A stretch of DNA of 64,000 nucleotides from Streptosporangium becharense (GCF_014204985.1 NZ_JACHMP010000001.1:7626001-7690000), one strand, 5' to 3'. Positions 15,593 to 24,323 are shown, numbered from the stretch's first letter. Notes: generated by a model from the sequence alone, not told the origin. Program-made: numbers and translations.

Positions 15593-17560
15593 GTCTCGGG
15601 GTGCTGAGGTGAACACGTAGTCGCGTGGCTGCGGCGCGCGCAGCATGGCCCAGTAGTCGACCAGCCGCCACGGGCAGGCCACCCAGGCCCGCCCGGCCTT
15701 GTTGCGGTAGTAGCCGGTCGCGGTGCCGGCGTGTTTCCAGACGGTTTTGTCCAGTTCCTCGTCGACTCGGCGGTTGTAGTCGTCGGTCGCCTGCCGGGTC
15801 GGTTCCATCGCGGTGTGGCCGTTCTCGATCAGGTGTTGCAGGCATTCCACGATGTAGTGGACGTGTTCCTCGCTGGTGACGTTGTGGCCGCCGCCGTGGT
15901 TGGGGGCGGCGTTGGGGCCCGCGGTGACGAAGAGGTTGGGAAAGCCCGGAACGGTGATGCCCAGATACGCGCGCGGGTTCTCATCGGCCCACTCCTGGGC
16001 CAGTGTGATGCCGTCGCGGCCGACGACATCGAGGAATCCGAGGTATTCGAGTTTGAAGCCGGTGGCCCAGATGATGACGTCGGCGGCGATGAACTTCCCC
16101 TCCGTCGTCACGACGCCGTCGGGGTGGATCCGCTGCAGCGATGCCCGGTGCAGCGACACGTTGTCGCGCTTGACGGCGTCGAAGAAGCCGGGGTCCTTGA
16201 CGATCCGCTTGGCGAACGGCGGGAAGTCCGGCGTCAGTGTCTCCTTCAGATCGGGCCGTTCGGCGAATGCCTGGTCGAGGTAGTCCAGGCAGACCTGCAT
16301 GAGCGCGTCGTTGGCCGGGGACGCCGAGACGTGCGTGGCGTACCACTCCTCGTCGATGCGGGGGATGGACCAGCCCTTGTCGGCGGCCCACCAGTAGGTC
16401 TTGACGCGGAACCACTGGTGGAAGTAGGGGATGTGCTCCAGTGCCCACCTCATGGCCTCGGGCACGTCGGCGGCGACCTTGCGTTCGGGGACGATCCAGT
16501 GCGGCTGGCGCAGCACGACGTCCAGGGACTCGACCTGGTCGGCGATGCCGGCCACCACCTGCACGGAGGTGCATCCGGTTCCCAGGACGACCACCCGTTT
16601 GCCGCGCAGGTCGACGTCGTGGCGCCACTGGGCGGTGTGCATCGTCTCGCCGTGGAAGGTGTTCATCCCGTCGATGTCGGGGATCGCCGCCGCGTTGAGC
16701 ACGCCTGTGGCGGTGATCACCGCGTTGGCGTGGTGGGTGCGCACGGAGCCGTCGCTGTGGCGGACGGTGAGGTCCCAGACCTGGGTGTCTTCGTCCCAGC
16801 GGCAGCCGAGGACCTTGGTCGAGAAGGCGATGTGCGGGTGGATGTCGTACTTGTCGGCCACGTGGTGCAGGTACTGCAGGTACTCCGTTCCCGTCGGGTA
16901 GTACTTCGACCAGCGGGGGTTGAGCTCGAAGGAGTACGAGTAGAAGTGGCTCGGGGTGTCGACGGCGGCGCCCGGGTAGGTGTTGCGCGACCAGGTTCCG
17001 CCGAGGTCGTCGCGTTCTTCGAACACCTGGTAGCGGAAGCCGGCCTGGCCGAGTTTGATCGCGGCGTTCAGGCCGATCATGCCGCAGCCGATGATCGCGA
17101 CGGTGAAGTCCGCCGGTGGTTTGCGGGTGGTTGGGACGACCCGCCGGGCGGCCTCGAATCCGCCCTGTTCACGCAGGTGCGGGACGTACTCGTCGCCGAC
17201 GGTGTCGTCCACGCACACCTGCGCCATCCGGCGGAACAGCGCGTCGTCGGGGACGGCGATGCGGGGGGTCAGGGGGGCGTGGAGCAGTCGCCGGGCGCGG
17301 TCGCGCACCTGGGCCGCGACCGCGGGCGGGTACTCCCCCATGATCGCCGGCGGGTGGCCTTGCGCCTGCGCGCGGCGGCGCTCCTGATCGAGGCCGGCCG
17401 CGAACTCGTCGAGGAGGCCGGTGTCCCCGCTGTGGTGGATCAGGGCCATCAGCAGGGCGCCCGGTTCGGCGGCGTCGATGGCCGCGTCGAGGGCGTGGCG
17501 GTCGACGTCGGTCACGGGGGCCAGGACGTAGGTGGGCTGATCCGGGGATATCAGGGTCAT
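15590..17560 (-). CDS. Baeyer-Villiger flavin monooxygenase, HAPMO-like
   Basis: A 656-residue FAD/NADPH monooxygenase. A helical N-terminal extension of about 140 residues precedes the FAD motif VAIIGCGMIGLNAAIKLG, as in 4-hydroxyacetophenone monooxygenase. The BVMO fingerprint reads FHGETMHTAQWRHD, with Arg where Pro usually follows Trp, and the NADPH motif VVVLGTGCTSVQVVAG follows. It should convert a ketone into an ester or lactone. ATG at 17558-17560 with GAAGGA upstream. It lies 112 bases downstream of the IclR gene on the same strand. Confidence 0.92.
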   Translation of the reverse strand: MTLISPDQPTYVLAPVTDVDRHALDAAIDAAEPGALLMALIHHSGDTGLLDEFAAGLDQERRRAQAQGHPPAIMGEYPPAVAAQVRDRARRLLHAPLTPRIAVPDDALFRRMAQVCVDDTVGDEYVPHLREQGGFEAARRVVPTTRKPPADFTVAIIGCGMIGLNAAIKLGQAGFRYQVFEERDDLGGTWSRNTYPGAAVDTPSHFYSYSFELNPRWSKYYPTGTEYLQYLHHVADKYDIHPHIAFSTKVLGCRWDEDTQVWDLTVRHSDGSVRTHHANAVITATGVLNAAAIPDIDGMNTFHGETMHTAQWRHDVDLRGKRVVVLGTGCTSVQVVAGIADQVESLDVVLRQPHWIVPERKVAADVPEAMRWALEHIPYFHQWFRVKTYWWAADKGWSIPRIDEEWYATHVSASPANDALMQVCLDYLDQAFAERPDLKETLTPDFPPFAKRIVKDPGFFDAVKRDNVSLHRASLQRIHPDGVVTTEGKFIAADVIIWATGFKLEYLGFLDVVGRDGITLAQEWADENPRAYLGITVPGFPNLFVTAGPNAAPNHGGGHNVTSEEHVHYIVECLQHLIENGHTAMEPTRQATDDYNRRVDEELDKTVWKHAGTATGYYRNKAGRAWVACPWRLVDYWAMLRAPQPRDYVFTSAPRD

Positions 17561-17672
17561 GGGTCACCGGTTCCTTCGGCTGGGCGGGGGGATGCGGGTG
17601 CGGGGGTGCGCGGCGGTCGGGGGTGCGGTGGCCGGCGGTCCGGCGTGGCGGCGGCGTCAGGCGGTGAGGGCC

Positions 17673-18530
17673 TCAGGCGGTGGCCTCGGGCGGTGGCGGC
17701 GTCAGCAGGCGGGGCTGGTGCCGGCGCGCCGTACCGCGCGGGTGATCGTGGCGGCGCGCGGGCCGCGTGGGGCGGCGGGCCACCCCGGATGCGGCGTACC
17801 AGATGTCCATGGCGGCGATGCGCACCGTGTCGCCCGCCTCCTGCGTCGGTGTCGTCTCGGCCGGCCCGCACAGTGACAGGGCCGCGCGCAGGTTGCCGGC
17901 CGGTGGGCCGATGGCGGCGGCCACCGCGGTGACGCCCGCGCTGCAGCCCTGGACGTCGAGGGCGACGCCTCCGCGGTCGCGCACGCGTTCCAGGTCGCGC
18001 CGCAGCTGGGCCATGGTGTGGGAGCCGTACACCGTGGCCGCCGGCGGGAAGGCCAGTTCGGGCCATTGGGCTTCGTCCAGCTGCGCGAGGATGGCGCGAC
18101 CGGCGGCGGAGTGCACGGCGGGCTGGCGGGCTCCCAGGCGCCAGCCCTCCCCCTTCTTCGGCCAGTCGCCGATGCGCTCCAGGTGCAGCACCTCGCCCGA
18201 CACCAGCGCGCTCAGGTGCACCGTCAGCCCGGTGGAGCGGTGCAGGGCGTACATGAAGGGAAGGCAGGCCTGGTGCAGGCGTTCGCGCTGGACGACTTTG
18301 GAGCCCAGTTCGAACATGCGCAGGCCCAGGCGGTACTGGTAGCCCTCGCGTTCCAGCCAGCCCAGCTCCACCAGGCGTTGCAGGATCCGGTGCGCCGATG
18401 ACCTGGGGAGTTCGGCCTGCCGTGCGATCTGCGCCAGGGTGAGCCTGGGCTGGCCGTCGAAGACCTGCAGCAGGGAAGCCACTCTGTCGATCATGGTGAT
18501 GGGCGAGCCCTGGCTCTGCGCCGTGGTCAT
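17673..18530 (-). CDS. IclR-family transcriptional regulator
   Basis: A 285-residue regulator. The N-terminal winged helix (LTLAQIARQAELPRSSAHRI, then LVELGWLER) is followed by the IclR effector domain (STGLTVHLSALVSGEVLHLE, SAAGRAILAQL, RDRGGVALD, AVAAAIGPP). The start MTTAQSQG (18528-18530) has GGGAGGCAAGC upstream. The C-terminus is a Pro/Arg-rich extension past the usual fold. It probably controls the flanking catabolic genes and itself through the palindrome at 18563-18581. Confidence 0.88.
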   Translation of the reverse strand: MTTAQSQGSPITMIDRVASLLQVFDGQPRLTLAQIARQAELPRSSAHRILQRLVELGWLEREGYQYRLGLRMFELGSKVVQRERLHQACLPFMYALHRSTGLTVHLSALVSGEVLHLERIGDWPKKGEGWRLGARQPAVHSAAGRAILAQLDEAQWPELAFPPAATVYGSHTMAQLRRDLERVRDRGGVALDVQGCSAGVTAVAAAIGPPAGNLRAALSLCGPAETTPTQEAGDTVRIAAMDIWYAASGVARRPTRPARRHDHPRGTARRHQPRLLTPPPPEATA

Positions 18531-18562
18531 GCTTGCCTCCCGGATCATCACCTGGTTGCACA

Positions 18563-18581
18563 TTGTGCCTAGATGGCACAA
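18563..18581. promoter_or_regulatory. Inverted repeat in iclR promoter
   Basis: TTGTGCC and GGCACAA are perfect 7-bp arms around TAGAT, 33 bases upstream of the IclR start codon. This is a likely autoregulatory operator. Confidence 0.55.
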
Positions 18582-18630
18582 ACTGACATGCGTGAGCTTA
18601 CGGTCCCGTTGCGACGGTGTAAACAGATCG

Positions 18631-18660
18631 GATCCACTTTCCGCATACGGAACGCGGATC
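18631..18660. promoter_or_regulatory. 30-bp near-perfect palindrome before tetR
   Basis: The half-sites GATCCACTTTCCGCA and TACGGAACGCGGATC pair at 12 of 15 positions about a central point. The site is 49 bases upstream of the TetR start and has the size of a TetR dimer-pair operator. Confidence 0.6.
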
Positions 18661-18709
18661 GGGACGGGTCCGGCCGTCTGCGAGACTGGACCGCTGTGAG
18701 GTGGTTCCC

Positions 18710-19333
18710 ATGACGAAGGCCGGCCGGCAGACCCTGACGGAGCGGCGCACCGAAGAGCTCCGCATGACGATCGCCCGCAGGGCGGCCGAGATCTTCGTCG
18801 CCGACGGCGACACCTCGGCGACGGTCGAGCGCATCGCCGACGCGGCAGGCATCGCCACCCGCACGTTCTACCGCCATTTCCCGGTCAAGGAGGACGTGGT
18901 ACGGCCGCTGTTCCGCCGCAGCTCACAGCTGGTCATCGAGGCTCTGCGGGAGGCTCCCGCCGGCGGGGACCTGGTCGACGTGCTGGTCACCGTGTGGATG
19001 TCGGCGCTCGGCGAGGACACGCTCGGCCCTTCGGAGCGCCGGCTCCTGGCGGTGGTGGCCTCCAGCCCGCAGTACCGCCTGCGCTGGATGGAAGCCGACG
19101 ACGAGCTGTGCGAGGCCATGGCCGAGTTCCTCGCCGGACGCATCGGCCGGGGCGGGCGTCCGCTGGAGCGGTCCCTGCCCGCCTACCTCGTGGTGCAGGC
19201 CACCCGTCACGTCTTCATGCAGTGGATCACCTCCGACACCGGCCGGGACGTCGCCGAACTGCTGCGGGAGGCCTTCCGCATGGTGCTCGACGGCGTCCGC
19301 ACGGCCGCCGCCGCCCGGACGCCGCCAGGGTGA
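18710..19333 (+). CDS. TetR-family transcriptional regulator
   Basis: A 207-residue repressor. The DNA-binding domain reads MTIARRAAEIFVADG, then TVERIADAAGIATRTFYRHF and the usual PVKEDVV. The C-terminal domain is all-helical and not assignable to a ligand class. The ATG at 18710 is chosen over an in-frame GTG at 18701 because GAGGTGG lies seven bases before it. It diverges from the IclR gene and converges with the CoA-transferase; a large palindrome precedes it. Confidence 0.88.
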   Translation: MTKAGRQTLTERRTEELRMTIARRAAEIFVADGDTSATVERIADAAGIATRTFYRHFPVKEDVVRPLFRRSSQLVIEALREAPAGGDLVDVLVTVWMSALGEDTLGPSERRLLAVVASSPQYRLRWMEADDELCEAMAEFLAGRIGRGGRPLERSLPAYLVVQATRHVFMQWITSDTGRDVAELLREAFRMVLDGVRTAAAARTPPG

Positions 19334-19369
19334 GCCCGCCTCCCGCCTCCGGCCCTCCGCAAGGCGGGC
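19334..19369. terminator. Hairpin between tetR and CoA-transferase
   Basis: GCCCGCCT (19334-19341) and AGGCGGGC (19362-19369) form an 8-bp stem with a 20-base loop directly after the TetR stop codon, between converging genes. Confidence 0.4.
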
Positions 19370-19409
19370 GTCGTCGGGCGGGCGTCATGGGTGCTGGACG
19401 CGTGCTCGT

Positions 19410-20627
19410 TCAGCCGTCCCGGTCCGTGACGGCACCGGCCGCCCCGAAGGCGCCCGAGCGGCCGAGCGCGGCGATCCGCTCCGCGCTGCATCCCAGCTCG
19501 GCCAGGACACGGTAGGTGTCGGCGCCCGCCGCGGCGGGGGCACGCGGCGGCACCGGCGCCGAACGGCTCAGCTTGATCGGAACGCCGACGCCGCGGTACG
19601 CCCCGTCGCGCACGACCATGGCGCGATGCAGGGTGTGCGGCGCGGACAGCGCGGCGTCGATGTCGTGGACCGGGCTCGCCGGCACGCCGCGCGCCGCCAG
19701 CCTGACGGCCAGGTCGCCGGCGTCGTGCGCCAGGAAGACCGGCTCCAGCTCCGCCAGCAGCTCCACGCGGTGGCCCACCCGGTCCCTGTTGCGGCGAAAG
19801 CGTGGATCATCGGCCAGGTGCGGGCGGCCGAGCACGCCGGTGAGCGCGGCGAACTGCGCGTCACTGGCGGCGGCGACGAACAGACGGCCCGGCCCCGCGG
19901 TGCGGAACACCTGGTAGGGGGCGACCGTCGGATGCGCCGCCCCGGTGCGCTCGGGCACCTCCCCCGACTGCAGGTAGGTGGCGGCGTGCGGATGCAGGAT
20001 CGACAGGACCGCGTCGAACAGCGTCACGTCGACGAGTTGTCCCCGCCCGCTGCCGGCGCGTTCCAGCAACGCCAGCAGCACACCCGCGAACGCCTGGTGC
20101 GCCGCGGTGATGTCCACGATGGGAACCCCGACGCGCAACGGCTCGCCGTCGCGTTCGCCGTTGAGGCTCATCAGTCCGCCGTAGGCCTGCAGCGCGGCGT
20201 CGTAGCCGGGCAGACCCCCCAGCGGGCCGTCGACGCCGTAGCCGGTGATGCGGCAGTAGACCAGCCGGGGGAAGTCCCGCGCGAGCCGGGACTCATATCC
20301 CAGCCCCCAGCCCTGCATCGTTCCCGCCTTGAAGTTCTCCACGACCACGTCCGCCCGGGCGATGAGGTCGTACAGCACCTCCCGGGCCGGTTGCGTGCGC
20401 AGATCCAGCACGATGTTGGACTTGTTGCGGTTGAGGCCCTGGTAGTAGGCGCTCGTCGTCTCGGCCTCGTCGGCGAACGGCGGCCCCCACCGGCGGGTCT
20501 CGTCACCCGCCGGCGCCTCGACCTTGATCACTTGCGCGCCGTGGTCGGCGAGCATCTGCGCGCACAGCGGTCCGGCCAGGACCCGGCTCAGGTCGAGCAC
20601 GCGTACTCCGCGGATGGCCCCGCTCAC
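19410..20627 (-). CDS. Class III (CaiB/BaiF) CoA-transferase
   Basis: A 405-residue family III CoA-transferase. It opens with GVRVLDLSRVLAGPLCAQML, carries the catalytic-Asp region GLPGYDAALQAYGGLMSLNG (family Asp expected at GYD) and the NRNKSNIVLDL segment. These enzymes move CoA onto carboxylic acids, here probably the acid formed after ring opening. The GTG start overlaps the stop of the upstream acyl-CoA dehydrogenase (GTGA). It is the last gene of a three-gene overlapping set with two acyl-CoA dehydrogenases. Confidence 0.92.
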   Translation of the reverse strand: MSGAIRGVRVLDLSRVLAGPLCAQMLADHGAQVIKVEAPAGDETRRWGPPFADEAETTSAYYQGLNRNKSNIVLDLRTQPAREVLYDLIARADVVVENFKAGTMQGWGLGYESRLARDFPRLVYCRITGYGVDGPLGGLPGYDAALQAYGGLMSLNGERDGEPLRVGVPIVDITAAHQAFAGVLLALLERAGSGRGQLVDVTLFDAVLSILHPHAATYLQSGEVPERTGAAHPTVAPYQVFRTAGPGRLFVAAASDAQFAALTGVLGRPHLADDPRFRRNRDRVGHRVELLAELEPVFLAHDAGDLAVRLAARGVPASPVHDIDAALSAPHTLHRAMVVRDGAYRGVGVPIKLSRSAPVPPRAPAAAGADTYRVLAELGCSAERIAALGRSGAFGAAGAVTDRDG

Positions 20628-21685
20628 CTGGCGCCTCCCGTCAACAGCGGCCACCAGGCGCCGTCGTCGCCGCCGGCCGCGGCCAGGTGGTCGTGCCAGT
20701 GGCTCTCGTTGCCGAACTCCTCGCGCCAGGCCCACAGCCGCGTGGTCGCCGCCCCCAGGCGGTGCTCACTGGAGTAGCCGAGCGCGCCGTGCAGCTGATG
20801 GCCGATCGCGGCGACGTGCCGCGCGCCGGCCGAGGTGGTCGCCTTCGCCGCGGCGACGGCCACACCGGCGCCGGCGTCGGCGTGCTCGACCGCCGCCACG
20901 GCGGCCTCCGCGCTCACCTGCATGGCGGCGACCTCTGCGGCCAGTGCCGCCAGGTGCTGTTGCACCGCCTGGAAGCGGGCGAGCGGGCGGCCGAACTGCT
21001 CGCGTTCGGTGATGTGGCGGCGGGCGGAGACCAGCACCGCGCGGGCCGCCGCCGCGAGCTGGACGGACCTGGCCAGTGCGCCTCGCGTCAGCAGCGCGGC
21101 GGTGTCCAGGCCGGGCGGCGCGGCAGCGGGCGCCTGATCCGCCGCCACCCCCTCCAGGACGAGCACGTCCCGTGGCTCGCCGGCGAGGTTCTCCGCGGTG
21201 ACGAGGCGCGGGCCGCCCGGCCGGCGGGCGCCACCGGGGATGACGGCGACCATGCGGTCCTGCCCGCACCGGGCCGTCGTGACGACGTGGTCGGCATGCC
21301 GGGCCCACGGCACGCGAAGGCGCCCCGACAGGCGCAGCGCACCGTCCCGCCAGTGCCCGTGGGCCTCGTCCAGTGAGGCGACCACCAGGCCGCCGGGGAC
21401 CGGCAGCCCCGCGCCGGCCAGGAGCCAGCCGGCCAGGAAGGCGGTCTCCGCCACCGGTACCCCGGCGGCGTGGAAGGCCGTCAGGTCCGTCACCTCCGCC
21501 AGATCGCGCAGGTCTCCCCCGCTGCCGCCGGCCTCCTCGGGCACCCCGACCAGATGGAACCCGGCCTCGCTCAGGTCCTTCCACACCACATGGTCGAAGC
21601 CGCCGGCGCGGGTGCGGTCTTCGCCCCGCCCACGCAGGATGGCGGTCACCGCTGCGCGGATCTCCGCACGCAGGTCGTCGCTCAC
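20624..21685 (-). CDS. Acyl-CoA dehydrogenase, small partner subunit
   Basis: A 353-residue acyl-CoA dehydrogenase-fold protein, shorter than usual. The N-terminal helical part (FHLVGVPEEAGGSGGDLRDL), a shortened middle domain and the C-terminal helical bundle with REQFGRPLARFQAVQQHLA and HQLHGALGYSSEHRLG are present. GTG start with a 4-base overlap with the preceding acyl-CoA dehydrogenase. In steroid catabolism such neighbouring pairs form alpha2beta2 heterotetramers in which one partner keeps the catalytic Glu; that arrangement is inferred here. Confidence 0.88.
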   Translation of the reverse strand: MSDDLRAEIRAAVTAILRGRGEDRTRAGGFDHVVWKDLSEAGFHLVGVPEEAGGSGGDLRDLAEVTDLTAFHAAGVPVAETAFLAGWLLAGAGLPVPGGLVVASLDEAHGHWRDGALRLSGRLRVPWARHADHVVTTARCGQDRMVAVIPGGARRPGGPRLVTAENLAGEPRDVLVLEGVAADQAPAAAPPGLDTAALLTRGALARSVQLAAAARAVLVSARRHITEREQFGRPLARFQAVQQHLAALAAEVAAMQVSAEAAVAAVEHADAGAGVAVAAAKATTSAGARHVAAIGHQLHGALGYSSEHRLGAATTRLWAWREEFGNESHWHDHLAAAGGDDGAWWPLLTGGAR

Positions 21686-22833
21686 CGGACCCCCAGTCCC
21701 CGTGCCACGACCGAGCGGAGGATCTCGTTGCTGCCGCCGCGCAGGGTGAACACCGGTGAATGCAGGACCGCCTCGGCGAGCAGTCCTTCCAGGCCCGGCC
21801 CGTTCCTGCGGGGTTCGATGCCCGCCAGCCGCCGTACGGTCTCCACCACGTCTCCTTCGAAGCGGGATCCGAGATCCTTCACCAGCGCGGCGGCGATCTC
21901 GGGCGGCCGCCCCTCGGCCAGGGCCGCCGCCACGGACAACGACATCTGGCGCAGGGTCCACGCCCTGGCCGTGAGCCGGCCCAGTTCCCGCTCGGCGACC
22001 GCGTCGCCCCGCTGCCGCACCTGCTCGGCCCAGGCCCGCAGGAGCGGCACCGTGCTCATGTACCGCTCGGGCCCGGACCGCTCGTGCGCCAGCTCGGCGG
22101 TGACCTGCCGCCACCCCGCGCCGCGCTCGCCCAGCAGGCTGTCCTGCCCGACGACGGCCGCGTCGAAGACCACCTCGTTAAAGTGGTGTTCCCCATCGAT
22201 GGTGCCGATGGGGCGGATCTCCACCCCCGGTGCCGGCAGGTCCACGACGAACTGCGACAGCCCCGCGTGCCGGTCCGCCGGCGAACCGTCGGTACGGGCC
22301 AGGACGACGATCGCGTGGGCGAAGTGCGCTCCGGTCGTCCACATCTTCGTCCCGGTGATCTCCCACCCGCCGTCGACCCGCCGGGCGCGGGTGCGTACGG
22401 AGGCCAGATCGGAGCCGGCGTCGGGCTCGCTCATCCCGATGGCGAAGTAGCACTCACCGCGCGCGATCGCCGGCAGATAGCGCTGCCGCTGCGCCTTGCT
22501 GCCGTGACGCAGGATCGACGGCGCCATCTGGCGGTCGGCGATCCAGTGCGCGGCGACGGGCGCGCCCGCGGCCAGCAGCTCCTCGGTCACGACGAACCGC
22601 TCCAGCGGTGATCGGTCATGGCCTCCGTAGGCGCTCGGCAGCGTCATGCCGATCCAGCCGCGCGCGCCCAGGCGCCGGCTGAAGGCCGGATCGGCCACCG
22701 ACATCCACGCGTCGCAGCGCGGAACGAAGGCGCCTGCCCGCAACTCGTCGTCCAGAAAGCCGCGGACCTCGTCGCGGAGCCGCTGCGAGGCCGCGCTGAG
22801 ACGGTGCGGGGGAAGATGGATGGTCGCTGTCAA
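21682..22833 (-). CDS. Acyl-CoA dehydrogenase, large partner subunit
   Basis: A 383-residue acyl-CoA dehydrogenase with the FAD/substrate-binding signature YFAIGMSEPDAGSDLASVRT, GWEITGTKMWTTGAH and the C-terminal FTLRGGSNEILRSVVARGLG. A TTG start at 22831-22833 is chosen because AAGGAGGA lies six bases upstream; no ATG or GTG fits as well. The neighbouring second dehydrogenase and CoA-transferase overlap it in series. Site C lies 62 bases upstream. It probably oxidises a CoA-activated ring-derived side chain. Confidence 0.9.
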   Translation of the reverse strand: MTATIHLPPHRLSAASQRLRDEVRGFLDDELRAGAFVPRCDAWMSVADPAFSRRLGARGWIGMTLPSAYGGHDRSPLERFVVTEELLAAGAPVAAHWIADRQMAPSILRHGSKAQRQRYLPAIARGECYFAIGMSEPDAGSDLASVRTRARRVDGGWEITGTKMWTTGAHFAHAIVVLARTDGSPADRHAGLSQFVVDLPAPGVEIRPIGTIDGEHHFNEVVFDAAVVGQDSLLGERGAGWRQVTAELAHERSGPERYMSTVPLLRAWAEQVRQRGDAVAERELGRLTARAWTLRQMSLSVAAALAEGRPPEIAAALVKDLGSRFEGDVVETVRRLAGIEPRRNGPGLEGLLAEAVLHSPVFTLRGGSNEILRSVVARGLGVR

Positions 22834-22894
22834 CCGGACTCCTCCTTCAGTCCAGTTCACGCTATGGGAGCGCAACCGGCAGGAGGGGACGGTG

Positions 22895-22909
22895 TTCCGT
22901 TCAGCGGAC
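22895..22909. promoter_or_regulatory. Palindromic operator C (shared 15-mer)
   Basis: TTCCGTTCAGCGGAC lies upstream of the acyl-CoA dehydrogenase/CoA-transferase operon. It shares the right arm AGCGGAC exactly with site B and fits the same palindromic pattern as site A. Confidence 0.55.
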
Positions 22910-23112
22910 GGCCAGGTGCGTCCACTCGGTGCTGTTCACCGGTGCCGGCGCTCAGCGCGCCGGGGGTGGGTGATCGCACCGGGGCGAAGACCTCGAGAGT
23001 GCGCATGCACGGCGGACCCACCTCGGCGACGGCCCGTCCGGTGTCCACGCTCCGCTCCGCCGCAGGGGGGCGCCCACCGCGCACGCCCTGTGTGATCCGC
23101 AGCCTCCGGTGC

Positions 23113-23859
23113 TCAGCCGGTGACGCTGCCACCGTTGAGGTTGAGGGTCTGGCCGGTCATCCATGACGCCTCCGGGGAGGCGAGATAGACCACGGCCGCC
23201 CCGACGTCCTGCGGCGTGCCGAGCCTGCGGGTCGGGATCCGCTGCGCGAACTCCTGTGTGCTGTCTCCGGCGGCGTTGCTCTGCAGCCCGAGCGCGAGAG
23301 AGTTGGCGGTCACGCCCAACGGGGCGAGTTCCTGGGACAGGTGCCGGATGAAGCCCTCCACGCCGCTCTTGGCCGCCCCGTACAGCGAGATGCCCGCCGC
23401 CGAGCCGGTGCGCGCGGCCCCGGAGGAAATCTGCACGATTCGCCCCCATCCCGCCTCGCACATGTCGTCGGCGACGGCCGACACGCAGTTCATGGCGCCG
23501 AACAGGTTGATCTCCACCGGTGCCCGCCACCGGTCCGGTGCGAGGGTGCGGAACGGCCCCTGCCCGAAGTCGGCGGGGATGCCCGCGTTGTGGACCAGGA
23601 TGTCGAGATGACGCCCGAACTCCGTGCGGGCCCGGCCGACGCCCTCGCGCACCGCCTTCAGGTCGGTGACGTCGAAGACGACGGGCACAGCGCGTCCCCC
23701 GGCGGAGGTGATCTCTTCGCTCACCGCTTCGGCACGCTCGGGCACCAGATCGTTGACCGCCACCGCGGCGCCTCGCGCGGCCAGCGCCCGGGCGATCCCC
23801 GCTCCGGCGTTCTGACCGGCTCCGGTCACCAACGCGGTCCGGCCCGACAGATCGAACAT
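23113..23859 (-). CDS. Short-chain dehydrogenase/reductase
   Basis: A 248-residue SDR of normal length. The cofactor loop is VTGAGQNAGAGIARALAA (an expanded TGxxxGxG), followed by VAVNDLVPERAE, LVHNAGIPADFG in place of NNAG, catalytic YGAAKSG and the closing WMTGQTLNLNGGSVTG. It resembles 3-hydroxyacyl-CoA or 3-oxoacyl reductases of beta-oxidation clusters. ATG at 23857-23859 with GGAAAGGGAAG upstream. It follows the VOC gene by 71 bases on the same strand. Confidence 0.9.
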   Translation of the reverse strand: MFDLSGRTALVTGAGQNAGAGIARALAARGAAVAVNDLVPERAEAVSEEITSAGGRAVPVVFDVTDLKAVREGVGRARTEFGRHLDILVHNAGIPADFGQGPFRTLAPDRWRAPVEINLFGAMNCVSAVADDMCEAGWGRIVQISSGAARTGSAAGISLYGAAKSGVEGFIRHLSQELAPLGVTANSLALGLQSNAAGDSTQEFAQRIPTRRLGTPQDVGAAVVYLASPEASWMTGQTLNLNGGSVTG

Positions 23860-23930
23860 CGTCTCTTCCCTTTCCTCTGCACAATGACGGCCGGCACCCT
23901 GCCGGCCCCGTTCATCGCCGCACCAGCCGG

Positions 23931-24323
23931 TCATCGGTACTGGAGCAGTTCCACCAGGTGCCCTTCGGGGTCTTCGACCTGCGCGACGGTCACGCCGGCC
24001 TGCGGCACGGCCCTGGGGGCGACACGCACGGCTCCGCCGGCGTCTTCCGCCGCCCGCACCACCTGCTCGACGTCGTCGACGACGAAGCCGAGCACGGTCT
24101 CACCGGGCTCGGGGCGTGCCCGGTGAGGGCGGTGGAGCAGGACGAGGGAGGGCTCCTCGTGGTCTGCGGCGCACAGGATCACCTCCTCGCGCGCGTCGAG
24201 GCCCTCCCCGCCGGAGACGCGGTGCTTGACGACCAGGCCCAGCGCCGTGGAGTAGAACGCGGCCTCAGCTTCGAGATCGCCGACGAGGAGCTTGGTGAAC
24301 GCGAAGCGCTGGCCGACGGCCAT
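23931..24323 (-). CDS. VOC (glyoxalase/bleomycin-resistance fold) protein
   Basis: A 130-residue single-chain VOC protein with two beta-alpha-beta-beta-beta modules: FTKLLVGDLEAEAAFYSTAL for the first, GFVVDDVEQVVRAAEDAG for the second, and the closing VEDPEGHLVELLQ with its metal-ligand Glu. Members include methylmalonyl-CoA epimerases, dioxygenases and glyoxalases; the exact reaction is not evident. AGGAGGCACC precedes the ATG. It is the first gene before the SDR. Confidence 0.85.
   Translation of the reverse strand: MAVGQRFAFTKLLVGDLEAEAAFYSTALGLVVKHRVSGGEGLDAREEVILCAADHEEPSLVLLHRPHRARPEPGETVLGFVVDDVEQVVRAAEDAGGAVRVAPRAVPQAGVTVAQVEDPEGHLVELLQYR

Noticed and set aside
22918..22934. A second GTCCACTC half-site near operator C
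   Set aside because: Only one half matches the pattern; no symmetric partner at the right spacing.
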